A DNA stretch of 64,000 bases, from positions 8,395,784-8,459,783 of the forward strand of contig CP136066.1 in NCBI GenBank assembly GCA_032622095.1. The letters run 5' to 3'. The notes under the pieces were generated by a model that saw only the letters and a list, made by a program, of their open reading frames with translations, did not search any database and was not told the origin of the DNA. How positions within the stretch are numbered: the first letter of the stretch is position 1; every line of letters starts with the position of its first letter. Both the position numbers and the translations under genes were made by a program. This document shows, piece after piece, positions 1 through 10,240 of the stretch. This DNA is from Siphonodentalium dalli (taxonomy: Eukaryota; Mollusca; Scaphopoda; Gadilida; Siphonodentaliidae).

Positions 1-1150
1 AGAATCCGAGAAAATATTAGATAATAAGTTGGAACATGATGTGTGTCGCCTATCTCAAAGTCACTGGGCTGCTGGTATAATGCTTGTGAAAAATGCACGA
101 TGGCTATGTGTAGATTATCGCCGCCTCCCGAGATCGAGGAATCATTAACTCAAATGGCTGGCGCACAATGGTTTTCAACTTTGAACCTTTGCTATGGTTT
201 TTGGCAGTCGAAGTTGAAGAAAGTGACAAGCCAAAGACAGATTTTGTCACTCGGTCAGGTTCACATGAGTATAATGTTATGCCATTTGGACTTTGTTCTA
301 AACTGGAAAACATGTCTACTTAGACGATATAACTGCATTTGGAAAATCATTTGAAGGGATGTGTGTCTGTTTAGAAGCAATCTTTGAACGACCTCCCCAA
401 GCTGGCCTCAAATTAAAGGCATCAAAATGTAACCGCTTTGCTAAACGAGTCTCCTATCTTGGACATGTAGTGTCTGCAAAAGGAGTTGAAACTGACCCAC
501 ATAAAGTTGAGGCAGTTAAGTGTTGGCCAGTTCCCACTAGTATTACCCATACTACATCTTTTGTTTGCTTAAGTAGCTACTACAGACAATTCATTAAACG
601 TTTTGCTTCTGTAGCAAAGACACTTCATGACCTTACACGAAAATGTACAAAATGTTTATGGAATTAGGTGTCAATGTACACACTCTGGATACATTGTCTC
701 TGCCCCTATTCTTGCTCATCCACATTTTGAAGATTCCTTCATTCTTGGCACTCAGATTGTTGATGGGGTTGACAGATCCATAGCATTTGTAGGTATGTTC
801 CTCTCAAAAAGTGAAATAAATATTGTGTCACAGTTGCTTGCAGTTGTCTTTTTCGCCAAATACTATGTCCACTTCCTGTATGGAGAAAGTTCAAATAAGA
901 ACATCCCATGGATCACTTCAATGGCTCATGAAATTCAAAGACCATGAGGGTCAGATAGCAAGATGGATATATAGACTTTCTATTTTTGACATGGAGATCG
1001 AACATCGCCTTGTCACACAACACATGAATGCTGATGGCTTAAGCCGCATTCCTTGCAAACAATGTAGTCGAAATGAGGAGCACACAAAGGTTACTGCACT
1101 CGCTGTCCCAGCTTCTTTGTGTGGCCCTGCATGTTACGAATTTTAAAAAT
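1..1150 (+). mobile_element. Ty3/gypsy-like retrotransposon pol remnant (RT + RNase H), broken
   Basis: Consecutive translated pieces in shifting frames read as the reverse transcriptase and RNase H part of a Ty3/gypsy polyprotein. Around 170-300 there is the QWFSTL-like palm region and a NVMPFGLC-like stretch. At 314-331 there is the catalytic box VYLDDI, followed in the same frame (359-540) by the thumb region with LGHVVSAKGVETDP. The connection SSYYRQF lies near 575, and RNase H/tether text ending in NADGLSRIPC lies near 1025-1060. The reading frame is interrupted several times, so the copy is not functional. The upstream part (gag, protease, start of RT) lies outside the window. No integrase or LTR is recognised downstream, so the 3' part is missing or unrecognisable. 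Family assignment rests on motif order, a confident match; subclade is not assigned. Confidence 0.85.
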
Positions 1151-1325
1151 TCCAAGGGGAGGACCTTGTTCTTCAAAACGTTACTAAATGGGTAACTGAA
1201 AAATGTTTCCCAACATAAAATGACATGCCATTAAGTCTTTGTGGGCACAGAAACAACTTCTCCTTATTTAAAATGTTATTCTTTATCGGAAGTGGAACAG
1301 AGACGGTACCATAAGGTGACGTGCA

Positions 1326-1440
1326 ACCGGGGGTATAAACTAGCCGAGAGGTCTAACGACTGCACGCCATAAACAGGAATCTAATTCCGACTCGTGGGTT
1401 GCCCAGATGCCCAAGGGGATTTTAGTGTCTGGGTTGATTC
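1326..1440 (+). repeat. Possible tRNA-derived SINE head (Leu/Ser-type A box)
   Basis: At 1332-1360 the text TAGCCGAGAGGTCTAACG resembles the D-arm/A box of a tRNA-Leu or tRNA-Ser. About 50 bp later GTGGGTTGCCC resembles a degraded T-arm/B box. No acceptor stem can be closed, so this is not a functional tRNA gene. A tRNA-derived SINE fragment is the better reading, but the B box is poor and a chance match is possible. Confidence 0.3.
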
Positions 1441-3539
1441 TACACTAACCCACACACATATACTGCACCAAATATGATGTCAGGATAGCATACTTCATAT
1501 ATTATATATTTTCTGCATGTACATGTGGCCCAGATGGGATCCAGTTGGAAATTGACAGTAGGATACCCCCTCCTCACAACAGACACCCTCCAGCCACACC
1601 CATGTTACTGTCCCCTGGTAGAATGGTAGCAAACAGCTAATGCAAACGGAGATTGGGTGAAAGTTGAAACACAGATGTTTGACAGTGTATATATAATTCA
1701 TTAAAAAACTATACAAACAGTAATTTATATCAACATTCACTCACACAGAGATCATCTTTACACAGTTTTACTATATCTGGTCAGCTAAAATAAACCAAAG
1801 TCAATAAATATGTCACCAGAAGCAGTACTGAAATCTGCCACTTGAATACCGGTATATGGGATGGAGACTTGTGAGGTTTTCCTAATGACTTTGGCTGTAA
1901 TTCCCTTGTGACATTCAACTCCTGACATTCGACCCATGTCGTCACGTCCATGTATGACAACAAAACTATATGTAGCTATATAAGTAAACATATGTTGTCA
2001 GTACAGTATATATTTTAAGTGCTCAAGGGAAACACTACAATATACCCATAACTATGGGACCTGGTCTCGGCCGCTGTACCAGTCACCAGTTGGATAAGTA
2101 CAGACTTGGCCTTGCCAATCTGGACAAAGGGACTATCAACAGTTACACAGCCAATCTGTAAGAAGAGACTGACAGTTTCCAGCTAACTGTCTATGAAAGT
2201 TCTGCCCGTTACAGGACTTTGATAGTTTTAACCTCTTAAACTGCCCACTTAGTCTGTACTCCGATCTTTTTACGATTCGAGTTTTTGCGTCAATCCCTAG
2301 GCTTCGTGCTGCTTGCTTTGAATTGAGCCGTTACTCAACTGAGGTTCTCCGGGTCAGAGACCTCATTTATACCCATCTCGGGCCACCTGGAGGATCAAAG
2401 TTGCAACCAACCAGAAACGTTGAAAACCAACCAATTCACAGACAGGCTAGAATAGGAGAGCCAATCTTCTTCTACTTCTATATTTACGATGCAGGGATTT
2501 CCCTTCTTGCTCACAGTCTAATGTTAATTATGGCAATTCCAATGTATTAAGGAATTCAGGAAATGCCTACTTTACTTGAATATTTAATTATAGTTATCAA
2601 TAAACTTCACATGCAAAACTATAATTAGAACTATTTGAATGGGAATAGATTCATATTCTGGAGACGAGGTGAACGCGAGGAAACGGGCGGCCATGTTATC
2701 GTAATGCAAACATGTTATGTATACCCGACAATTGCCTTATACTTTCAACAACTGGCAACTCGTTGTTTTCTCACTAGTTATGATGATCTGGAAGCACATG
2801 GTTTTATAACTTTTATGTGTCATCGAAATTTGGCGTGATTTCTAATTGATTATAAAAGACTTTCACGAATTTTCCCAGGGTTTGGAATATTGTGGGGTGC
2901 ATTGATATAGGAATAATAATAATATATCATGGGAAGTTACCGTTTTGATGTGAACAATCGTTATTTGTGACTACCGATGTCGCATGGCCAAAACGTTTCT
3001 GATATTGTGCGATCTCAACTCTTCCCAATAAATGCTTCTAATGTGCCCCAATGTGGTCTGAATGTGGGGGAATATAATTTGGGTTAATATAATATTGATA
3101 GCTCATTGGAACGATATTTATGTTATGATCTGTGCTTCGCACATTTACTTTCGTTGTCAAGGTGATTGCGTCTACTTGACAACGTAAACAGGAAATGAAT
3201 TTTAGTTGGGACAGGAGCTTGTTGCCGGATCGCATATGCATCCTGTGCACGTCACATATAGCTCTAGTGAAATACAAGCCGTAACTATTTTGTTGACATT
3301 GTCGCCAAAGACGATGACGCATGTTACGTCAACGATTCGCTTTGGGTGATGTCCCGATCACTACTGGTTATTCGGCAGACGTAAATCACTACATAGGAGG
3401 CTGTACTATAAATGAGTGTCGCAGTCATGGATTTAACTTATCTGATGTATACGATGTAGAATAAATATATAACACAACTTGCATCATAATCTCGAATATT
3501 TTATCGAACTCGTTGCTGGCGGCGTATAGTTACATTTAT
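1441..3539. other. No gene recognised; downstream flank of the host gene
   Basis: No open frame here has a recognisable domain; the longest (2323-2550) lacks any familiar motif. A segment at about 1930-1975 is nearly repeated in the same orientation at about 10590-10635 (shared core GTCGTCACGTCC), so part of this stretch is a dispersed repeat. Otherwise it looks like AT-rich non-coding sequence. Confidence 0.5.
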
Positions 3540-3611
3540 ATTGTTACAATATACCCTTGCGCCATCCGCAACTCATTCGATAAAAGATTCTCGATTAAGA
3601 TTCGCGTTATG
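3540..3611. repeat. 71-bp direct repeat, outer copy
   Basis: About 71 bp containing CGCCATCCGCAACTCATTCG recur almost unchanged at 4140-4210, inside the neighbouring minisatellite. The outer copy sits directly at the array edge. This suggests a slippage or unequal-exchange event that carried the flank into the array. Confidence 0.85.
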
Positions 3612-3642
3612 TTCTGTCTATATATATAATTTTGTGCTGTTT

Positions 3643-4600
3643 TGTGACAATATTTTTGTTGTGTTCTGTATTGGAGACCTGTGCTGTTTGTGATAATAGT
3701 TTTGTTGTGTTCTGTATTGGAGACCTGTGCTGTTTTGTGATAATAGTTTTATTGTGTTCTGTATTGGAGACCTGTGCTGTTTTGTGCTGTTTATGATAAT
3801 AGTTTGTTGTGTTCTGTATTGAGGACCTGTGCTGTTTTGTGATAATAGTGTTGTTGTGTTCTGTATTGGGGACCTGTGCTGTTTTGTGATAATAGTTTTG
3901 CTGTGTTCTGTATTGGAGACATGTGCTGTTTTGTGATAATAGTTTTGTTGTGTTCTGTATTGAGGACCTGCGCTGTTTTGTGATAATAGTTTTGTTGTGT
4001 TCTGTATTGGGGACCTGTGCTGTTTTGTGATAATAGTTTTGTTGCGTTCTGTATTGGGGACCTGTGCTGTTTTGTGATAATAGTTTTGTCATTTTCTGTA
4101 TTGGGGACCTGTGCTGTTTTGTGATAATAGTTTTGTCGTTTGTTACAATATATCCTTGCGCCATCCGCAACTCATTCGATAAAAGATTCTCGATTAAGAT
4201 TCGCGTTATGAGTTGAGAACCTGTGCTGTTTTGTGATAATAGTTTTGTCGTTTTCTGTATTGAGGACCTGTGCTGTTTTGTGATAATAGTTTTGTCGTTT
4301 TCTGTATTGAGGAGCTGTGCTGTTTTGTGATAATAGTTTTGTTGTGTTCTGTATTGATGACCTGCGCTGTTTTGTGATAATAGTTTTGTTGTGTTCTGTA
4401 TTGGGGACCTGTGCTGTTTTGTGATAATAGTTTTGTCATTTTCTGTATTGAGGACCTGTGCTGTTTTGTGATAATAGTTTTGTCGTTTTCTGTATTGGGG
4501 ACCTGAGCTGTTTTGTGATACTAGTTTTGTCGTTTTCTGTATTGAAGACCTGAGCTGGTTTGTGGTAATAGTTTTGTCGTGTTCTGTATTGAGGACGTCG
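3643..4600. repeat. 47-bp minisatellite array, interrupted
   Basis: About 18-20 imperfect copies of a 47-bp unit built around ACCTGTGCTGTTTTGTGATA. A 71-bp piece of left flank interrupts it at 4140-4210. Variants alternate between TTGTTGTG and TTGTCGTT at the unit end, with the second type concentrated in the right half, so the halves have separate amplification histories. On the minus strand the unit has no stop in any of three frames. Because 47 is not a multiple of 3, the reading cycles through all frames and gives a 363-codon open frame (3607-4698) with a 47-residue period. I regard that frame as a by-product, not a gene. Confidence 0.95.
4140..4210. repeat. 71-bp direct repeat, inner copy inside the minisatellite
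   Basis: Copy of 3540-3611 with one or two changes, embedded between 47-bp units. The array resumes immediately after it with a truncated unit. Confidence 0.85.
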
Positions 4601-4769
4601 ATGTTGATTTCAGCGTACACTTGTTTAATAATCGAATCGACGTCGATCAGTCGACTAATTGTTTCAACACGTGTCAGCACGTGAATCCATCGGAACACAC
4701 TGCAGCCACCATTGCAGAATTGTTTTTGCAGGCATGTTTAGTATTGCCTCTCGATGGGGGCTATCGAAT

Positions 4770-5510
4770 TTGAACGATTAAAACATGGCCGTCGGTATCC
4801 GATCATCACAAAACTTTGGGGTGATCTTTAGATGGGAGCCATCAATTTTTTCTGAATTTCGTTGAAAAACATGGCCGCAGTGGCCATTTTTGATTTTACT
4901 CTTTGTATGACTAAATCCTTCGGCATAACCTACAGGCCACATCGCTCATCCGATCATCACCAATTTCATACAGATCTTGGGGGGAGATGGGAGCCATCAA
5001 AATTTTCCCGAAATTCGTTAAAACATGGCCGCCAGCAGCCATCTTGGATTTAAAATTTCATCCATCGGCACACCCTGCATCCCGCATTTATTGGACAATT
5101 GTTTTGAAAATTTACAGGCATGTTTAGAATTGCCTCTAAATGAGAACTATCGAATTTGAACACTTTTCTATTATAAACATGGCCACTGCAGTCATCTTGG
5201 ATTTCACTCTTCGCATGACTAAATCCTTTGGCACACCCTACATAAAACATCCCTTGTCAGATCGTCTCAAAACTTCACATGGATCTTTCCGAATTATGTT
5301 TAAAAAACATGGCCACCGGCATCCATCTTGCATTCTACTCTTTGCACGACTGGATCATTTGGCGCACTCTACAGATCACATCCATCATCCAATCGTCACC
5401 AAACTTCATATTAATATTCGGGGTGACCACTAGATGGGAGCTATCTATTTTTTTAATTTCATCGGAAAACATAGCCTCCAGTGGCCATCTTGGATTTTAC
5501 TTTTAATTGA
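4770..5510. repeat. Dispersed repeat, degenerate tandem with AAACATGGCC cores
   Basis: AACATGGCC plus a GCCATCTTGGATTT-like phrase recurs at about 4783, 4868, 5022, 5177, 5310 and (degraded) 5468. Between them lie conserved phrases such as GACTAAATCCTT and AGATGGGAGC. Spacing is irregular (about 85-155 bp), so this is a decayed tandem or a mosaic of one interspersed repeat. Small open frames here (for example 5140-5433) are products of the repeat. Confidence 0.75.
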
Positions 5511-5957
5511 TATTTTTCATGTTGACATCAATAACTGTGACTTGTTCTGCCAATTGTAATTGCTACATTTTCCTGTATTAACTGGGGACGTCCGCAAATT
5601 TAACTATGCAATTGGTTTCCACACTCGAATGCCTACTGCAAATTGTATAGTAATTCCACTGCATTGGACAGTGTAAGGAGGCATTCTATAACCTTTGGGA
5701 GAAGATAAACAAGTGACAATAACGTTTACCTGGCCATAATTGCTGCAATAAGTCGGATTTAAGCGATCACAAATGCATCGCTATCGATCCAAATTCATCT
5801 GCTTATATGAAAAATCCCTAATGATTACTCGAACGGCGTCACTTTTGGCATCTTTAAATCACATCACCAGGGTTTACGCTGCCACTTGCCAAATTTGCCA
5901 ATGGCGAAAATAGTTCACATTTGGCAAAAAATATTTTCATTTGGCAAAAGCTTTTCA
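5511..5957. other. No feature recognised
   Basis: AT-rich sequence without a supportable open frame. Its last 60 bp contain TTTGGCAAA-type repeats (5885-5950) leading into the next minisatellite. Confidence 0.5.
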
Positions 5958-6205
5958 AATGACCGATCAGTAATGTGTGGTCAGAGATTATCAAATGACC
6001 GATCAGTACTGTGTAGTCAGAGCTTTTGAAATGACCGATCAGTAATGTGTAGTCAGATTATCAAATGACCGATCAGTACTGTGTAGTTAGAGCTTATCAA
6101 ATGACCGATCAGTACTGTGTAGTCAGAGATTAGTAAATGACCGATCAGTACTGTGTAGTGAGAGCTTATCAAATGACCGATCAGTACTGTGTAGTCAGAG
6201 ATTTG
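5958..6205. repeat. 36-bp minisatellite, about 7 copies
   Basis: Copies begin with AAATGACCGATCAGTA at 5958, 5993, 6029, 6063, 6099, 6135 and 6171, so the period is 34-36 bp. Because 36 is a multiple of 3, the minus strand gives a 12-residue repeating peptide (6053-6241), which I treat as an artefact. Confidence 0.95.
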
Positions 6206-7512
6206 CCGGCGCGGAATGATTTTAAATTCTCCTTGTCGCATGGTGTGGTTGGAACAGAACGGAAATCAACATGCATGTAACATTCATCGTGATTCTGGTA
6301 TCCGCTATAAATGACAAATAAAACAATAGAGTTGTCTCACTTTCTCTATATCCGTCTATTATCTATAAGTTTCAGTGGACGTTGGACGATATAAAAACGA
6401 TTCGCGCCATAAAATCACATGACTTGTCCCGCCGAGTGCATATCTAAATTAACACACGGTACAAGTTACACATACGTATGTCTGATCCTGGCTCAAAGTC
6501 CACTTATTGTATCTGATTTGGTTGAATTGTATGCAACATGAACGATAAATCGACAACGCGGAACATTCAGTTTGGGTGTTCGTGCTTGTGTGATAACTAC
6601 TCCTTATAATAATATTATATGTGCCTATTTCACTATCAAATATTATAGTATTGTCACGGCGATGTAAGTTGATAAGTCTCAGGTCAATCCGTATCGCTCA
6701 TTACCATCTGGTGACTAGTCCATTGGCATCATGTTAAGGGTACATCGCTCGTTCAGTATCAACTTTTGCAAACGCCACATTTCTTTGAACAAACATGGTG
6801 ATGTATTATACACACCGTAGTATTCCGCCGTTCGCTAGACTGAGAAAACCTGTCATTTTCGTTACAGAGTGGGTTCGAACGAATTGCCAGTTTAAGCGAA
6901 ATAACTGCTTAAATGTGAAGGCGACTGTGTGTGCATGTGGTATATATTTGATTAGAGTGGCACATACACAACAATACTACTTTGAAATTATTGTTAAGAT
7001 TTTATTTGGCGATATATGCTGATATCGTAAACTTGTTCATCTGGCCTCGTCCATTAGCCCCCGCATCACCCATTATCGGTGCAGTCAGGCGACCTCATTC
7101 TCGACAGTCATTTTATGAGGGTATCACCCACCCCCCTTTCGGTACGCGGGATTCAGTGTGTTTTGAAGCTGTACACGGGATTCATACCCCGAATTAACTG
7201 GTATTCAGGTTCAAGCAAAACATCTTGGACGCAGGTTTTGATGGCGCAAACTAATATGTTTGTGCTAGTTATCTGTATGAATGAGTGGGTAGAATAGCTT
7301 CTCTGGCATATTCGACCACCATGCCATCATAAAGTATCATTAGTCGTATCATAAGGCCTCGACATAACGCCCATAACGCAACCGGCGTCAATTTGTATGT
7401 CATTTATCGCATATTATTTCTTAACATGTATTAAGGATTCACCCCCAAAATTAACTGGTATTCAGGATGAACTGGTATTCAGGTTTCAGGGGGGAGGGGG
7501 TGATACCCTCTT
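6206..7512. other. 3' flank of the host gene; possible poly(A) signal at 7001-7006
   Basis: No gene is recognised. For the minus-strand gene ending at 7513 this is the 3' UTR and downstream flank. The nearest AATAAA on the minus strand is TTTATT at 7001-7006, about 507 bases past the stop; use of it is a guess. At 7190-7215 and 7455-7490 the phrase AACTGGTATTCAGG recurs three times. The GTGATACCCTC at 7499 resembles text next to the minisatellite at 35.7 kb. Confidence 0.4.
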
Positions 7513-8726
7513 TTATCGTAATACAATCAAGTAGCCGTTCCTATCTTTTGCTCCGAATGCATACACTGCATACCTGGCGTCTGGGTTCGTATTCCTGACC
7601 CAATGCTTGTCACCTGAGACTGAGATCTTAGCTGCGGCATAGTCAGACATTCCTGTTGCAGTCTTCCACGTGACTGTTCCGAGAGGGGCGCCATCTATCG
7701 TAAAGCTACCAGTGTACTCCTGCCTGGAGACAATGACGACATGATTAACGGCATTGATCGGTGGCTTGTATAAATAATCTTTGGAGAATCTTGTGTTTGG
7801 TTTGAGAATCCCCATTGATGGATCGCAAATACTCATTTTATGGCATTCGCTGAACATTGACACTTGTATTGGCGCTGAAGCATGTATCGCATGTACTCCG
7901 GAAGCCGGGAAAGTGTATTGAATATATTCTTTCCTGTTGGTGATGGTGGATGTTGATGTTCCATCGACCAAAAGTTCTGTTCCGTCTGCACTAGCTAAAA
8001 CCCTGAAAACATCATTCCCGTTGTTGCTGCTAGGAGTTCCGATGGTTATAAAATCCGTACCCCAGGTATCCACGGCCATGAACTGGTCAATCATATGATC
8101 ATGGGCTGTTGCTAACATGTCTATCTTCCGACTTCCAGCAAAAACGGCGACCTTACTTGATGCTGTTATCTCTGTGCCTGTAAAATCGCAGGAAGGGCCA
8201 AACAACTGACAGGTTTCGTATCGGCCAAGCTGTATGCTGATGGTATCACCAGCCATGTATGTTGTTCCACTATAATCGAAACTGTTCGACATTGCCGTTG
8301 GTAATTCTATGGTGACGTCTGTTTCAGCCTCCGTTCCAACAACTACTAGCCCTGATTTTGTTTCCCACGTAGTTGCAATGTAGTGATCACCCAGGTAGTC
8401 GAGGGACATTGCTGCGCATGCGTCATGGGAGAATCGCTCGTAGCTGGACAAGAACACCGCGACGTCACCAGTAGCCTCGACATGGACGCCTCTATCAGCA
8501 GCCGCATAATGCAGGTTTACGTCCATTCCAAATGAGACAATATCGCCCGCAGGTATGATAAGATTCTGTTGAAAATTAGCATCGAACAGGGGAGTCCTCA
8601 CCAGAACACTGACGTCTGCGTCTTCCAAATTTCCTATCATCATGGACAGAACCGTCGGTTCGTCCTCATCATTTTGGAGAAATCCTACGATGAATTCGTT
8701 ACGCGGCATCTCGTCCCAGGAATCAT
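7513..8726 (-). CDS. Terminal exon: IgGFc-binding-protein type domain
   Basis: A single exon of 403 full codons plus TAA. The acceptor is TTTATTTGCAG ending at 8727, after which the frame reads DDSWDEMPRN. The frame stays open upstream to 8772, but the ATG there lies in the intron and I reject it as a start. The text has the hallmarks of the IgGFc-binding protein N-terminal domain (seen in FCGBP-like proteins): alternating beta-rich segments, CAAMSLDYLGDHY near residue 120 and SSKVAVFAGSRK near residue 190. DQFMAVDTWGTDFITIG follows near residue 215, and SMFSECHKM near residue 290. Cysteines occur as a close pair (CQLFGPSC), as CHKMSIC and singly. The domain fills the exon and ends the protein; family members often continue into VWF or EGF modules, so here the order is reversed. 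Ligand and function are unknown. Confidence 0.85.
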
Positions 8727-8805
8727 CTGCAAATAAAACACGGAATGGGTTGAATGTCCAGGAAATTATCATGTTATAACATTTTCGCCGAAGAGGACTC
8801 GCGGA

Positions 8806-9570
8806 CGATGATGATTATGATAATGATTTTTATGATGATTATGATGATGATGATGGCCGCGATGATGACGATGATGATGATGGTGGCAATGGTGATTATA
8901 ATGATGATGATGGTGATGATGATGATGATGATGATAATGATGGTGGCGATGATAACGATGACGATGTTGATGATCACGATCATGATGATTATGGTGATGA
9001 TGATTATGATGATGACGATGATGTGCTGATGTTAATGGTTGTGGAATACGATGATGGTGGTGGTGGTAATGATGATGATAACGATACTAATTGCGATGGC
9101 GACGATGATGATGATGGTGATGATGGTGGTGGCGATGATGATGATGGTGGCGATGATAGTGGCAATGATCATGATGACGACGACGATGATAATGATAATG
9201 GTGGTGGCGATGATGATTATGACGATTGTGATGGTAGTAATGATGATGATGACAATCATGATTGTGATGGCGGTGATTATGATGATGGTGATGGTGATGA
9301 ATGCTGATGATGGTGGCGATGATGATTATAATGATGATGATGATGGTGATGATGACGATGATGACGACGACGACGATGATGATGATGATGATAATGGTGA
9401 TGGCGATGTGGTGGTGGCGATGATGATGATGATGATGGTGATGATGACGATGACGACGACGATGATGATGATGATGATGATGATGATAGTGGTGATGGCG
9501 ATGTGGTGGTGACGATGATGATTATAATGATGATGATGACGATGATGATGACGATGATGACGACGACGAC

Positions 9571-9609
<39 letters not shown>

Positions 9610-9746
9610 AATGGTGATGGCGATGTGGTGGTGGCGATGATGATTATGATGATGATGATGCTGATGACGATGATGATTACGATGATGACGACGACGACGA
9701 TGATGATGATGATGATGATGGTGATGGCGATGTGGTGATGGCGAAT

Positions 9747-9802
<56 letters not shown>

Positions 9803-10051
9803 AATGGTGATGGCGATGTGGTGGTGGCGATGATGATTATGATGATTATGATGATTGTGATAATCATGATAATGATGACGATAATGATTGTGATGGCGAA
9901 TATGATGATGATGATGGTGGTGGTGGTCGTGATGATGACAATAATGGCGATGATCGTGATGACGATGTTGTTGCTGATGATGATGATGATGAAGATGATG
10001 ATGATAATGATAATATGCTGATGATAATATGCTGATGATAATGGTGGTGGC

Positions 10052-10087
<36 letters not shown>

Positions 10088-10240
10088 AATAATGATAATA
10101 TGCTGATGATAATATGCTGATGATAATGGTGGTGGCGATGATGTCGATGATGATGATGATGATGACAATGGTCATCATCATGATGATGGTGATGATGATT
10201 TTGGAATGATTATGCTGATGCTGATGACGATGACGACGAT
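8806..10240. repeat. 1.4-kb imperfect GAT/ATG trinucleotide block
   Basis: Almost every triplet is GAT or a one-base variant (GGT, GAC, GGC, AAT) across about 1.4 kb, starting about 80 bp on the intron side of the last exon's acceptor. A higher-order unit of roughly 90-110 bp recurs between about 9380 and 9840, marked by GATAATGGTGATGGCGATGTGG. A second, marked by ATAATATGCTGATGAT, recurs at about 10010-10125. Long open frames on both strands (poly-Asp, poly-Met, poly-Ser/His) are artefacts of the triplet periodicity. Confidence 0.97.

Noticed and set aside
1326-1440. Functional tRNA gene
   Set aside because: A-box-like text exists but no acceptor or anticodon stem can be formed and the B box is degraded.
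3607-4698. 363-codon minus-strand open frame
   Set aside because: It is entirely 47-bp minisatellite read through three frames; composition and period come from the repeat.
5958-6205. CRISPR-like array
   Set aside because: Units are directly adjacent with no unique spacers; it is an ordinary minisatellite in eukaryotic DNA.
8727-8772. ATG at 8772 as the start of the IgGFc frame
   Set aside because: A good acceptor (TTTATTTGCAG) lies inside, in the same phase 1 as all EGF exons, so the upstream codons are intron.
9023-10181. Long poly-Asp, poly-Met, poly-Ser/His frames on both strands
   Set aside because: Products of the GAT triplet tract; triplet periodicity removes stops without selection.
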